Assembly: GCF_000172635.2 (NCBI RefSeq)
Contig: NC_018632.1
Location: 1,116,001 to 1,180,000, forward strand
Origin: Alteromonas macleodii ATCC 27126
GTDB lineage: Bacteria > Pseudomonadota > Gammaproteobacteria > Enterobacterales > Alteromonadaceae
Direction: 5' to 3'
DNA: 64,000 bases
Positions 1 through 10,457 of this stretch are shown piece after piece. Under the pieces are notes generated by a model that saw only the letters and a list, made by a program, of their open reading frames with translations, was not told the origin of the DNA and searched no databases. Numbering within the stretch: position 1 is the stretch's first letter; each line of letters starts with the position of its first letter. The translations under genes were made by a program, and so were the position numbers.

Positions 1-1
1 C

Positions 2-226
2 TTATCCTGCCGTTTTTGATTCAATAAATAGTGACGGACGCAGCCACAGGTTACTTCGGGTTTGGGCAAGATTTATTGAACAACCATTTTCTCGCATAGT
101 AACATCGAATAACAAATGAAAACGATTTTCATCGCCCGGTGGGCGCAATGCGCTGTCGAATTGGTTGGCAAACAGTTCGGGTGAGCTAATATAGTCCTTG
201 TGTAATCCGAAAAGTAAGTGGCTCAA
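2..226 (-). CDS. Small hypothetical ORF, possible gene remnant
   Basis: A 74-codon frame with both a start and a stop inside the window. I do not recognise the product. The translated text is protein-like (mixed hydrophobic and charged, not low complexity), but it has no motif I can name. There is no clear ribosome binding site before the ATG. The DNA to its right up to 581 also lacks a gene, so this may be the surviving part of a decayed gene at the edge of the glycan island. It could equally be a chance open frame. Confidence 0.2.
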   Translation of the reverse strand: MSHLLFGLHKDYISSPELFANQFDSALRPPGDENRFHLLFDVTMRENGCSINLAQTRSNLWLRPSLFIESKTAG

Positions 227-581
227 AAATATATGCTGAAGAGCGGTTTAAGGAGGACATTCGTCAGACTCCGTCAGTCAAGTATGATAAATGGATTTTT
301 TGAGTGGCATCCAGCACGGTTGCCGCTGCATACCTTCGTTCAATATTATTGATGATTTCAATCACGCTGAACTCGAGATAGGTGTCGATTTATCGTTGCC
401 AAATAGTCGGTTACCCTTTCGTTAGAGCGAATAATTGAATGTCGAGGGAAACTCAGCGGTGGAAATCACATCAATGTTATGGTGTTATCTTTTGAGGGAA
501 AAGGTCACTGAATTTTTTTTTAGCGAATACTGAAGTTTCAGATAATATTAAACAATTTTCTTATACTAAAGGATTGCAAAA
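227..581. other. Intergenic stretch, no gene seen
   Basis: About 355 bases without a convincing reading frame on either strand. The right end becomes AT-rich and holds a possible -10 box (TATACT, 562-567) and a ribosome binding site (AAAGGA, 568-573) eight bases before the GT8 gene. No good -35 box is visible. I found no repeats, inverted ends or tRNA. The interrupted frames suggest decayed coding DNA. Confidence 0.4.
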
Positions 582-1667
582 ATGATTAGTGTCGCTTTTT
601 GCATAGATGATAAGTTTGCACCTTATGCGGCAGTTAGCGTAATTAGTATACTCTCCAATACAAAGTCATTTGTAAATATCTATTTTATAGGGAATTTGTC
701 AGAGGGAGTTAGAGAGAAACTGCTAACGTTAAAAAATGATAGATCAGCAATGGTTTTTGTGGCTCATAATTTACCTCTTTCGACCATGCCTTTGAGTGAC
801 CGTTATGTTGAACGGCTAAACAAAATAACATTTGTTAGATATGCTATTGCTGAAGTCTTAACAAAGTTAGACAAAGTCATTTATTTAGATGCTGATGTTT
901 TGGTTTGTGGAGATATTAAACGTCTATGGGAACAGCCCCTCAAAAAGTCATATGTGGGGGCCGTTTTAGATCACTCATTAATGTCACAGAAGCGACATAT
1001 TACTCTTTCTTTAAAATCAAAATCATATTTCAACGCAGGGGTGTTGCTTGTTGATTTGAAAATTTGGCGCGATAGGAGAATATTTCAATATCTGAGCCGC
1101 ACACATAATACTAGAGAAAGGTGGGAGTATAACGATCAAGACGTTTTAAATGTCGTACTTGATGAGAAAGTACAGTATTTGGGAGCAGATATGAATGTTC
1201 AGACCTATAGTTTGAAGCATATTAATATAAAAGAGCCCCTTATTGTTCATTTTACCGGCCAAGAAAAGCCATGGCATACTTCATCAGTGCACCCTTACAA
1301 AGACCAATATAGAGTGCTGCTTGAATCTGTTCCCTTTAAAAACAACAAGTTATCGCTATATCTTGATAAAGAGGATAGAACAATATTGGCAAGGTTAACT
1401 GCTCAATTTGAAAATGGCGGAAATTTGATCGTTTGGGGAGCGGGAGCTAGAGGTAGACGAATAGTTAAGGCTATAGAGCAAGAGTTTCCGGCTATTGTGA
1501 TTAAACAAGTTGTCGACACTTATCTTATAGGTAAATGTTTTTCATATCCAATTGTCTCTCCAGAAAATATGACAATCGAAGCAATTGATGCTGTTGTTGT
1601 AGCTACGCTTCCTCACAAACAAGACATCAGAAATTTACTACGCGATAAAGCGTTAACCGTTATATAG
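582..1667 (+). CDS. GT8-family glycosyltransferase with C-terminal Rossmann-like domain
   Basis: 361 residues. The N-terminal ~270 residues match the glycosyltransferase family 8 pattern (LgtC/GspA type): an opening strand of the MISVAFCIDD type and a YLDADVLV segment whose D103-A-D105 is the DxD motif that binds Mn2+ and the nucleotide sugar. Residues about 285-361 form a separate domain beginning with a WGAGARGRR dinucleotide-binding-like loop. The same kind of domain occurs in the next gene and in the LicD-like gene of this island. The likely role is transfer of a hexose to a surface glycan or the flagellin glycan; donor and acceptor are unknown. The gene is more AT-rich than the flagellar genes, which suggests transfer. 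The methyltransferase gene follows after 8 bases, so the two are probably co-transcribed. Confidence 0.8.
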   Translation: MISVAFCIDDKFAPYAAVSVISILSNTKSFVNIYFIGNLSEGVREKLLTLKNDRSAMVFVAHNLPLSTMPLSDRYVERLNKITFVRYAIAEVLTKLDKVIYLDADVLVCGDIKRLWEQPLKKSYVGAVLDHSLMSQKRHITLSLKSKSYFNAGVLLVDLKIWRDRRIFQYLSRTHNTRERWEYNDQDVLNVVLDEKVQYLGADMNVQTYSLKHINIKEPLIVHFTGQEKPWHTSSVHPYKDQYRVLLESVPFKNNKLSLYLDKEDRTILARLTAQFENGGNLIVWGAGARGRRIVKAIEQEFPAIVIKQVVDTYLIGKCFSYPIVSPENMTIEAIDAVVVATLPHKQDIRNLLRDKALTVI

Positions 1668-1675
1668 GAAGTTGT

Positions 1676-2620
1676 ATGTTTTATCTTTTTCCTTTCGGCA
1701 ATGTATCTCAAAATGAGGGGATTATTGTCTACGGGGCTGGCGCTATTGGCCAATCTTTCTTAAAGCAGCTTGAGGTAACTCTGCCTTTTGCTGTTATCTA
1801 CGTGACCGATAAGAAAATAGTATCGTCAAAAAAAGTCGGTAATGTTGTTTTTCTTCCGGAAAAAGATGTTTTTCAGCTTCCAGCTTATCAAATCGTCGTC
1901 GCGTCGTTAAAATTTGGTGAAGAAATCAAACAGCGTTTGATTCAACAAGGTATTGAGGCCGAGAGAGTTGTTATGCTTGCCGAAAATCATGCTATGGAAG
2001 AGAGCCAGTTTGAGCCGCATTCCTTTGACTGGAATGAATACTATAGCGATGCAGAAGGGCATAATGAGGTTCAATTTCAAACTTACCTCGAACCTCTTAT
2101 TCGAAAATATGACTTCAGTTTTTCCAGAGTAGTCGACTTTGCTTGCGGCAAAGGCCGGATTGCAGAACTCTTGAGTAGTTTCTCCGATTCTCTTGTTTGC
2201 GTTGATACCAGTCGCGAAGCGATCGATTATTGTGTCCAAAGATTTCGTGAAAAAAGCAACGTTGAGTGTATAGTTAGTGAACCAGAATGGATCCCTCTGG
2301 ATAAAAATAGCATTGACCTGCTTTACAGTTGGGATGCGATGGTGCATTTTGATTACAGAAGCATTGATTATATTTTAACTGGGTTTTCACGCATCTTAAA
2401 AAGTGGTGGATTTGCGGTTATTCATCATTCCAATGCAAGAGAGCATAATAGTTTCAAAGCAGATAAAAATTGGAGAAAAAATCCTCATTGTCGCAGCGAA
2501 TTTAACGCTAAAGATATGCGTCATTTGTGTGAAAAGAGTGGTTTCACTGTGGAAGAACAGCAAATAATGGATTGGGGGATAGAAGCACTAGATTGCATTT
2601 CAGTTATAAGAAAGTGCTAA
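1676..2620 (+). CDS. SAM-dependent methyltransferase with N-terminal Rossmann-like domain
   Basis: 314 residues. An N-terminal domain (about 12-105) starts with YGAGAIGQ and resembles the accessory nucleotide-binding-like domain in the neighbouring GT8 and LicD-like proteins. The C-terminal half is a class I methyltransferase of the Methyltransf_11 type: VVDFACGKGR is motif I, followed by an acidic residue in VCVDTS and a YSWDAMVHFD segment at motif IV. It probably O- or N-methylates a sugar of the surface glycan. It lies 8 bases after the GT8 gene and converges on pseC with only 32 bases between, where no terminator is visible. The substrate cannot be read from sequence. Confidence 0.75.
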   Translation: MFYLFPFGNVSQNEGIIVYGAGAIGQSFLKQLEVTLPFAVIYVTDKKIVSSKKVGNVVFLPEKDVFQLPAYQIVVASLKFGEEIKQRLIQQGIEAERVVMLAENHAMEESQFEPHSFDWNEYYSDAEGHNEVQFQTYLEPLIRKYDFSFSRVVDFACGKGRIAELLSSFSDSLVCVDTSREAIDYCVQRFREKSNVECIVSEPEWIPLDKNSIDLLYSWDAMVHFDYRSIDYILTGFSRILKSGGFAVIHHSNAREHNSFKADKNWRKNPHCRSEFNAKDMRHLCEKSGFTVEEQQIMDWGIEALDCISVIRKC

Positions 2621-2652
2621 TGCGATCAGTGTGGTGACAGAGAGTTTGCTGG

Positions 2653-3824
2653 TTACTTGCTATAAACGGTGTTGACTGCGTTTAAGAGCGTATCAACAAC
2701 CTGCTCTACTTCTTCTAGCGTCAAATCGGGGAATAATGGTAGAGTGACTGCTTGTTGATAGTAATTCTCTGCGTTTGGGTAGTCGCCTTTTTTAAAGCCC
2801 AAACTCTTGTAATGAGGCTGCAAGTGAATGGGGATATAGTGAACATGAGCAAAAATACCTCGCTCTCTCAGTTCGCTTATAAGCTTTGCGTGTTTGTCAC
2901 TATCTAGCGAATCCACTTTTACCACGTATAGATGATAACTTGAGTAGTTGTCGTTGCTCTGCGTTAGCGGGAAAATATTTGAGTAGGGGCGGAAAAGGCT
3001 GTCGTAATGCCTAGCTAAAATATTTCTCTTTTCCAAAAAATCTCCGAGTTTGTTTAACTGACTTAACCCAAGCGCAGCTTCTACGTCAGTCATACGATAA
3101 TTAAAGCCCAATGCTATCTGTTGATAGTACCAAGGGCCATGACTGTCCTCAGTCATCTTCTCTGGATCATTGGTTATGCCGTGACTGCGCAACATACGCA
3201 TCTTTTCAGCCCATTCACTGTTATTTGTAAGTGCCATTCCCCCCTCCATAGTGGTAATAATCTTTACCGGGTGGAAACTAAACACACAAATATCTGAGAA
3301 TTCGCAGCTGCCTACGAATTTCTCCTGGTATTTTGCGCCTACTGCATGTGATGCATCTTCAATAACAAAGAAGCCATATTGCTTTGAAAGTGCACGAATT
3401 TCTTTCATATCGCAGGGCTGACCAGCAAAATGAACGGGAATAACCACCTTTGGTAAGGCGTTGGTGGATTCAGCTAGGGCAAGTTTGTTTCGTAAAGCAT
3501 CAACGCACATGTTACCGGTGTAAAGGTCAATATCTACAAAATCGACCTTGGCACCACAGTAGAGCGCGCAGTTTGACGACGCAACAAATGAGTTCGGCGA
3601 TGTCCATACTCTATCGCCTTCACTCACACCTAGTGCAAGGCAAGCAATGTGTAGAGCAGACGTAGCGCTATTAACTGCAATCCCAAAATTAGCGCCACAA
3701 TAATCAGCAAGAGCGGTTTCAAATTTAGGAATAGCCGGGCCTTGCGTTAACCAATTTGATGTTAAGGTTTCGACCACAGCTTTTACATCATCTTCATCTA
3801 GGTGTTGTCGCCCATAAGGAATCA

Positions 3825-3825
<1 letters not shown>
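2653..3825 (-). CDS. pseC: UDP-4-amino-4,6-dideoxy-N-acetyl-beta-L-altrosamine transaminase PseC
   Basis: 390 residues, a DegT/DnrJ/EryC1 PLP aminotransferase. The opening MIPYGRQHLDEDDV, the LTQGP segment, NSATSALH and the SFHPVK motif (K188 is the Schiff-base lysine) are typical of PseC. The enzyme aminates the 4-keto sugar made by PseB, the second step of CMP-pseudaminic acid synthesis. The start is GTG, and its G is the last base of the pseB TAG stop (one-base overlap), so pseB and pseC are translationally coupled. It is the last gene of the leftward island. Confidence 0.93.
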
Positions 3826-4916
<1,091 letters not shown>

Positions 4917-5034
4917 TTATTAGTCCTAAAGGTGTAGATTTCTTCGTGTTTAGGTAGAACTTGTTGTTTGTCAGCAGGTAGGTTAAGCATTGATTTTATT
5001 TTATTAAATATGCTGGGATGCCGCCTAATAAAGT

Positions 5035-5691
5035 TCAAAGACTGAGGGCTGGAAGTTCATTTAGGTTTTGTATTGTAAACTTTGCATCAAAACCTGGTTT
5101 TGCAGGTGCGTTTTTGTGAACCCCAGTTAGCACCCTAACAGTCGGCATTCCAAGTTTATTTAAATTAACGAAGTCTTTTGCTGGGTTGTCACCAATGTAA
5201 ACCATTTCGTGCCACTGACATTGTTCTGCTTGTTTAATCTTTTCAAAGCAGTAAGTAGAAGGTTTAGCATGTTGCACTCCAAAGCGGTGAGTGACAAACA
5301 CGCGCTTGAAGTAGTGCGCTATGTTGAGTGCTTCCACTTTCTTACTTTGTACTACTTTATTTCCGTCAGTGACGAGGTAAAGCGGCTTTGGCAAACGTTC
5401 TAGCAACGTTGGGTGATTGTCGGGCAAAGTCAAAGTGGGCTGGTGTAAGCGATATGCTGAAAGGCAGGCACGTACATTTCTCTTATTGACTGCTATGCCA
5501 TGGTTAGCTAAGTAATCATTGAAAATTCGGCCACGACCATTTCGATCAAGCAGAGTAACTAATTCTTGAAAGCCACTTCGCTTATCAACGTTCCAGGTTT
5601 TTTCCACAAATGAGGCAACCGCTGCAAGGCCAGACTCTACGTATTGGCGCTCATCATAAAGGGTGTCATCTAGGTCGAAGATATAAATCAT
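5035..5691 (-). CDS. HAD-superfamily hydrolase
   Basis: 218 residues. Motif I is FDLDDTLYDE at the N-terminus (nucleophile D6 and acid/base D8), a threonine-containing YLVTDGNK is motif II, and YIGDNPAKDF near residue 165-175 is motif IV. A helical cap follows motif I, as in the HAD-IA subfamily of small-molecule phosphatases. The ATG overlaps the stop of the ATP-grasp gene (ATGA), so the pair is coupled. The sequence does not say whether the substrate is a sugar phosphate, a polyol phosphate or an intermediate made by the ATP-grasp ligase. It is not a canonical pse gene. Confidence 0.75.
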   Translation of the reverse strand: MIYIFDLDDTLYDERQYVESGLAAVASFVEKTWNVDKRSGFQELVTLLDRNGRGRIFNDYLANHGIAVNKRNVRACLSAYRLHQPTLTLPDNHPTLLERLPKPLYLVTDGNKVVQSKKVEALNIAHYFKRVFVTHRFGVQHAKPSTYCFEKIKQAEQCQWHEMVYIGDNPAKDFVNLNKLGMPTVRVLTGVHKNAPAKPGFDAKFTIQNLNELPALSL

Positions 5692-6638
5692 AGGTAATAG
5701 TCGGTAGCAGCTCTAATCTGCGTTATTTTATGAGATGCGAGATCTACGGGCAACGAATCGATATCTACACCTATACTCTCACACAAGCTCCAATAAAGAC
5801 TATCAACACCCGCCTTGATCCCTAATGTTGAAGCGCCTCCAAATCGCGAATTACATTCAATGATGTGAAGTGCTCCATCATTTATGATGCCCTGTAATAC
5901 AACGGGGCCAGAGAGGGCTAGGTTGGAAAGTGTCTGTGTCACCTGTGCTGTAAAAGGGCAATTCGGTAAAGTATAAGTAATTTGGGATTCACCATTAACA
6001 ACTAAGTCTCGCACACGGCACACGGCCGCTTTAACCAAATGATCTTTTGTTAGCCAAGCGTCTACGCTAATTTCTTTACCTGCTTTGAATAATTGAAAAA
6101 TAGGGGAGGACAGACCTTTAGCGTGCTGGACTGCGTCGTTTTCATTTAGATTAAGGCCAACTGCTTTACTACCCGCACCAAAACGTTCTTTGACCACATA
6201 ATGCAATGGCTGAGTGTCCTGAACAACCGTTTTCACCTCTTCGATGCTTTCAAATGAAGGGATGATAAAAGGCATACTGCATTGGCCGAATCTTAATTTA
6301 TCTAAACAAAGCTCAATTGCACTTTCATTAGAAATAAGTACGTGAATGTTAGCGCTTTTTAGGTCATTTTTTAGCCTTGCCCAAAAAAGGAGTTCGCCGT
6401 CTCTACTTGGGAGAACATGAGTAATGCTTCGACGCTTGAGCTGGGCAATAATCTCATCTGCGTTTTCTTGTTTTGTGGGTGGCATTTGCCAAAAAACATC
6501 GCAAAAGTGTCGTGTGAGTACTTGGCTACTTAAATCTCCCGCCGTAACTATGCCTTTGTTATCGATACGCTTAACTGCGCATTGAAGCGCTCTTAATAGT
6601 GGAACTTTATTGCTGGCACTTGAAAGTAATACGTTCAC
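5688..6638 (-). CDS. ATP-grasp domain ligase
   Basis: 316 residues with a GTG start preceded by AAGGTG. The fold is ATP-grasp of the carbamoyl-phosphate-synthase type: VVKERFGAGSKAVGL in the middle holds the ATP-binding lysine and glycine-rich loop, and IIECNSRFGG near residue 260-270 has the Glu and Asn Mg2+ ligands. N-terminal residues 1-100 resemble the pre-ATP-grasp Rossmann domain (LPSRDGEL). Such enzymes form amide or thioester bonds through acyl phosphates. In a sugar island the simplest guess is attachment of an acyl or amino-acid group to an amino sugar. It is placed between the LicD-like gene and the HAD gene. Confidence 0.7.
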   Translation of the reverse strand: MNVLLSSASNKVPLLRALQCAVKRIDNKGIVTAGDLSSQVLTRHFCDVFWQMPPTKQENADEIIAQLKRRSITHVLPSRDGELLFWARLKNDLKSANIHVLISNESAIELCLDKLRFGQCSMPFIIPSFESIEEVKTVVQDTQPLHYVVKERFGAGSKAVGLNLNENDAVQHAKGLSSPIFQLFKAGKEISVDAWLTKDHLVKAAVCRVRDLVVNGESQITYTLPNCPFTAQVTQTLSNLALSGPVVLQGIINDGALHIIECNSRFGGASTLGIKAGVDSLYWSLCESIGVDIDSLPVDLASHKITQIRAATDYYL

Positions 6639-6665
6639 GTTAATTTGACACCTTAACTATCACGC

Positions 6666-7574
6666 TCATTCACAAAGCGTGCGTTTTTGCACGCTTATAC
6701 CTGTTCTAGGTGCTGACATCGATGCTCTTCTATTTTCGTATTCCGTAATTTGTGTCGTCTTTTTGGGCGTTTGCCAATGTCCGTACATAAAAGTGAGAAA
6801 GCCTTCTGCATCGAATGGGGCAAGAAAGGTTTCACCTAAAAACTCGATTGGCTCGTAACTGTCGAAATGTGTAGCGGGGGCAAAAAACAGCCCGCCCGAG
6901 GACAAGAGTTCAGATAGACCATTTATCGACTCTCTGCGTTGTATGCTTATATCAAAAGGGACTAATTGGGTGTGAGATGAATTACTAAACTCTAGGTTAA
7001 TGCAACAGTCAATGTTGTTGACCGTGATAATGACGATATTCCATTTTACGTCATAGTTTGTGTTTAATAATTTATAAAGCTCAGGTAGCGATGCCTGTAA
7101 CCTTTCGTAATTGTCTTTATCTACAGCTAAATCTATATCGTCATCCCAAGGAATGAGCCCTTTATTTCTCACAGCACCTAGCAAAGTTCCAGAATCTAGA
7201 CACGCTGAAATGTTGTGGGAAACGAAGTATTGATTTAGCGTACGCATTACGGACTGGGCAAAGGCTAACGTTTCATTGTCTTCGAAAGGCAGGGCAGCTT
7301 TCACCGACTGCTTAGTCGGTACAATGATATTCGACTCATCAATACCCATTTCTTCGGTAAGTTGGGAATAGATTTGATCAACCCACTGACTGGTGATAAT
7401 TATGCTGTCGACTTCGTGAGTATTGATATCTGCGGGTGCAATGATGGGATAACCCATAAAACGAGTTCCGTGTTTCGCACTATCGTTATCCGTGAATGCC
7501 ACGACTTCTATATCTGGGTGATTAGAAACGTAGTTTTCTCCTGCCTTACTTGCACCGAACAGAATGGCTCTCAT
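6666..7574 (-). CDS. LicD-family phosphotransferase with N-terminal Rossmann-like domain
   Basis: 302 residues. Residues 1-85 form an accessory domain opening with ILFGASKAGENY and containing a FTDND segment. Residues about 100-250 are LicD/FKRP-like: SGTLLGAVRNKGLIPW is followed by DDDID (144-148), the metal-binding signature of this nucleotidyltransferase-fold family. LicD proteins transfer phosphocholine, and FKRP/fukutin transfer ribitol phosphate, from CDP-linked donors to glycans. The TagD-like cytidylyltransferase at the head of this operon could provide such a donor. The gene starts one base after the pseI stop. The transferred group is unknown. Confidence 0.72.
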   Translation of the reverse strand: MRAILFGASKAGENYVSNHPDIEVVAFTDNDSAKHGTRFMGYPIIAPADINTHEVDSIIITSQWVDQIYSQLTEEMGIDESNIIVPTKQSVKAALPFEDNETLAFAQSVMRTLNQYFVSHNISACLDSGTLLGAVRNKGLIPWDDDIDLAVDKDNYERLQASLPELYKLLNTNYDVKWNIVIITVNNIDCCINLEFSNSSHTQLVPFDISIQRRESINGLSELLSSGGLFFAPATHFDSYEPIEFLGETFLAPFDAEGFLTFMYGHWQTPKKTTQITEYENRRASMSAPRTGISVQKRTLCE

Positions 7575-7575
7575 C

Positions 7576-8625
7576 TCACAGTAGCTCCCAACTCATAGGG
7601 GTACCTTTTGGTGCGTCGCACTTGATTTGCTTTCCAAGCAAAAGGGGAAGGTATTTGGGAGGCAGTCCAAGTCCTGGACGAACAGAGCGTAAATTCTCCG
7701 CATTTAATGTATCGCCGGCTTTCATATCTTTGGCAATGTATAAAGAGCGTCGGTGTACCAACGAGGCCTTTTCTCGCTCGGTGGCGCCATAACTCACCTT
7801 GCCAATTGCTACCGCTGCCCGCGCCGTTTCCTCGACAAGCAGCTTAATTTCATGGGGTTCAAGAGAAAATTCTGCGTCGACCTCTCCGCCGTTTCTGTCT
7901 AAAACAAAATGCTTTTCAATGACTGTTGCGCCAAGTGCCACCGCAGCGACAGCTACCCCCACCCCCGGTGTATGGTCGGAAAGTCCAACATGACAGTTGA
8001 AAAGTTCGCTCAAATGAGGAATTGTCTTTAAGTTGGCGTCTACCGGGTTTGCTGGGTAATTACTGGTGCACTTGAGTAATATGATGTCATCACACCCATT
8101 GGAACGGAGTACTTCAACAGACTCGGCTATTTCTGCTTGGCTAGCCATGCCTGTAGAGACAATAACGGGTTTTCCTGTCTTTGCTACAGCCGCTAGGATA
8201 GCGTGGTCAGTATTTTCAAAAGACGCTACTTTGTAACAAGGAGGATTCAATGTTTCTAGGAAGTCGACAGCGGTTAAATCGAAGGGCGTGCTAAATGCTA
8301 ATAGGCCTTTCTCTTTGGCATAGTCGAATAGCTCCTTGTGCCATTCCCAAGGCGTCATCGCCTCTTTGTAGAGGTTATACAAAGAGTTTCCTTTCCAAAG
8401 ACTATTTGGGTCTTCAATAAAAAATTCGCCTTCATGACAATCCAAAGTGATCGTGTCTGGCGTATAGGTTTGCAATTTTATGGCATGTGCGCCAGCGTCT
8501 GCAGCTGCATCAATGAGTCGGTAGGCTTTTTCTAATGATTGTCCATGATTTCCAGACATTTCTGCGATGATAAAGGGAGCGAGACCCGGACCAATTTGAA
8601 TATCACCGATTGTGATTGGTTTCAT
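7576..8625 (-). CDS. pseI: Pseudaminic acid synthase PseI
   Basis: 349 residues. An NeuB-type TIM barrel (about 1-270: IIAEMSGNHGQSLEKA, AIKLQTYTPDTIT, FSTPFDLTAVDFL, GLSDHTPG) is followed by a C-terminal antifreeze-like SAF domain (about 285-349: RRSLYIAKDMKAGD). The enzyme condenses 2,4-diacetamido-2,4,6-trideoxy-L-altrose with phosphoenolpyruvate to give pseudaminic acid. The FSTPFD and GNHG segments are those of PseI rather than of sialic acid synthases. It stands between pseG (2 bases) and the LicD-like gene (1 base), within a tight operon. Confidence 0.92.
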   Translation of the reverse strand: MKPITIGDIQIGPGLAPFIIAEMSGNHGQSLEKAYRLIDAAADAGAHAIKLQTYTPDTITLDCHEGEFFIEDPNSLWKGNSLYNLYKEAMTPWEWHKELFDYAKEKGLLAFSTPFDLTAVDFLETLNPPCYKVASFENTDHAILAAVAKTGKPVIVSTGMASQAEIAESVEVLRSNGCDDIILLKCTSNYPANPVDANLKTIPHLSELFNCHVGLSDHTPGVGVAVAAVALGATVIEKHFVLDRNGGEVDAEFSLEPHEIKLLVEETARAAVAIGKVSYGATEREKASLVHRRSLYIAKDMKAGDTLNAENLRSVRPGLGLPPKYLPLLLGKQIKCDAPKGTPMSWELL

Positions 8626-8627
8626 GA

Positions 8628-9710
8628 CTACCTCGTTACAGTGTTCAATATAGTATCCATTACAAAAGATGGATTTTTGTTTGCGCTCACCAAAGATACC
8701 GCGTTGTTTGCTAGTTTACGCATTTCTTGCGGGAAATTTATCGCAAATTCAACGGCCTTGCTAATATCTTCATTTGTGACCTCGTCACATGCTCCTAGCC
8801 ACAAACAGCAATGCCGTTCGTGCAAGCACCGCGTCGTTTCAACTTGATTATCAGCCAATGTGATAATTATGCCCGCTACCCCCGATGCCGCGCGCTCCCA
8901 GTGCATCGAACCTCCAGCGCCAATCATTATATTGGCGGCTTTCATAAGCTCGGATATGTACCCGCAAGCGACATGAAGCTTCGCGTTAGGTAGGCGTTCA
9001 ACTTTTGCTTTAAGCGCACTAACGCCGGAATAAGCCGCTCCGACAACAATATCGGCTGAAAAAGTTAAAGACTTTAATTCAATCAAAACATCAACGACTC
9101 GCTCTGTTAAATTCCCAGGGTCGCTGCCGCCAAAGCAGACTAGAATATGATTGTCATTTCTAGGCATTGGTGGTACGTGGTAAAACTCATTTCTCAAAAT
9201 AGCGAACTCAGGTCCTAAAAGTTTTTGGCAATGAGGAGGGACAAGAAGATCGTATCGGAATTCAAAGTCCTCAAAGAGGTTTTGGTCCAAAATCACGTCA
9301 CAGTCGTGCTGGCGGTTAGCTAAATCGTCAATGACAACAATATGTTTGCAGCGACTGCGCATTACTTTACTAAACGAAGCTGATAGCTGATAGTGGTCGA
9401 CTATGAGCATGTCGATAGGCTCATCGTTCATATCATCAAGAAGCGCTATACAGTGAGCAGCATGAGAGGCTTGCTCTGCTTCATTCAAGACTGCCGAACC
9501 ATTACCTGCCCGTTCGCCTTTATGAAGCGATGGCGTGGTCAATGTTGTAATTCCAGCACGCTGTATCTGTTGTTGTAGAGTTGAAGGCAACGCACAACAA
9601 AGGAATGTTACGTTGTGTGAGGGAAGTAATTGTGTGGCCAAGGTTAAGCAACGCATAACGTGGCCGAGTCCTATTTGCGCTGTACCATCGACCCTAAAAA
9701 CAATCCTCAC
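8628..9710 (-). CDS. pseG: UDP-2,4-diacetamido-2,4,6-trideoxy-beta-L-altropyranose hydrolase PseG
   Basis: 360 residues. It is a GT-B-fold nucleotide-sugar hydrolase: the N-terminal GLGHVMRCLTLA contains the catalytic histidine, and FGGSDPGNLTERV in the second half binds the diphosphate. It releases UDP before PseI acts. The GTG start overlaps the pseF stop (GTGA). I looked for a fused acetyltransferase, because some PseG proteins carry PseH; the C-terminus ends within the GT-B fold and shows no GNAT-like extension, so PseH is not here. Confidence 0.9.
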   Translation of the reverse strand: MRIVFRVDGTAQIGLGHVMRCLTLATQLLPSHNVTFLCCALPSTLQQQIQRAGITTLTTPSLHKGERAGNGSAVLNEAEQASHAAHCIALLDDMNDEPIDMLIVDHYQLSASFSKVMRSRCKHIVVIDDLANRQHDCDVILDQNLFEDFEFRYDLLVPPHCQKLLGPEFAILRNEFYHVPPMPRNDNHILVCFGGSDPGNLTERVVDVLIELKSLTFSADIVVGAAYSGVSALKAKVERLPNAKLHVACGYISELMKAANIMIGAGGSMHWERAASGVAGIIITLADNQVETTRCLHERHCCLWLGACDEVTNEDISKAVEFAINFPQEMRKLANNAVSLVSANKNPSFVMDTILNTVTR

Positions 9711-10411
9711 TTTACGCTTTCGCTCTGCAAAAGCTTGTAAAGCAGTTCAGCTCTAACCCAATCTTCAGGTGTATCAATGTCTTGCACTAAGTGGTCTGGC
9801 ATTACTACCATTTTAGAGTTGGCACCGAAAATACGTTTAGTAGTATCAAGCCAGGTTTTTTGATGGCCCCAATACAACTGTCCTGCATCATGGAAGGCTG
9901 GTGGTAAATCCTGTGAGCGCTGAGTAATGCCAAATTCGTCAAAAGGTTTTACGCCGCCATTTTCGGTTTGTAATATCGCCCGTTGAATTGGAAATGAGAA
10001 TCTTGCCGCTGTAAATACGTAGTCTGTATTGTCAGCGTTCATTAGCATTTCATAGCAAGAATTAATTAAAGAAGTGGTCAGAAGAGGCGATGTTGCATAT
10101 ACACAGGCGCAATAATTTATATCCCAGCCTTTTTCTAACAGAGTGCTCAATGCATGGCGAACCACAGGACTAGTGCCTGTGTAATCATCTGCTAATTCTA
10201 CAGGTCTCATGAATGGCACCTCAGCACCATAATCTCTTGCTACGTTCGCAATAGATTCATCATCTGTTGAAACCACTACTTTGTCTACATAGGGGCTTGC
10301 CAACGCATTTTCTATTGCATGGGCAACCATAGGTTTACCGCAAAACGGTTTTATATTTTTTTTAGGAATGCGTTTGCTTCCGCCCCTTGCGGGGATTATG
10401 GCTACGTTCAT
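9707..10411 (-). CDS. pseF: Pseudaminic acid cytidylyltransferase PseF
   Basis: 234 residues, of the CMP-NeuAc-synthetase type. The N-terminal IPARGGSKRIPKKNIKPF binds CTP, followed by GKPMVAHAIENAL and VVVSTDDESIA. It activates pseudaminic acid to CMP-Pse, the donor used by the flagellin transferase. The stop overlaps the GTG of pseG. Upstream, 46 bases separate it from the TagD-like gene, so it is probably read from the same promoter. Confidence 0.92.
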   Translation of the reverse strand: MNVAIIPARGGSKRIPKKNIKPFCGKPMVAHAIENALASPYVDKVVVSTDDESIANVARDYGAEVPFMRPVELADDYTGTSPVVRHALSTLLEKGWDINYCACVYATSPLLTTSLINSCYEMLMNADNTDYVFTAARFSFPIQRAILQTENGGVKPFDEFGITQRSQDLPPAFHDAGQLYWGHQKTWLDTTKRIFGANSKMVVMPDHLVQDIDTPEDWVRAELLYKLLQSESVK

Positions 10412-10457
10412 TTACTTTTTCCGTTCAAAAAAGGCTAGCTCGAATCTGACAGCGAGC

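Noticed and set aside
8628..9710. PseG-PseH fusion
   Set aside because: The protein ends within the GT-B fold, and no GNAT acetyl-CoA motif is present.
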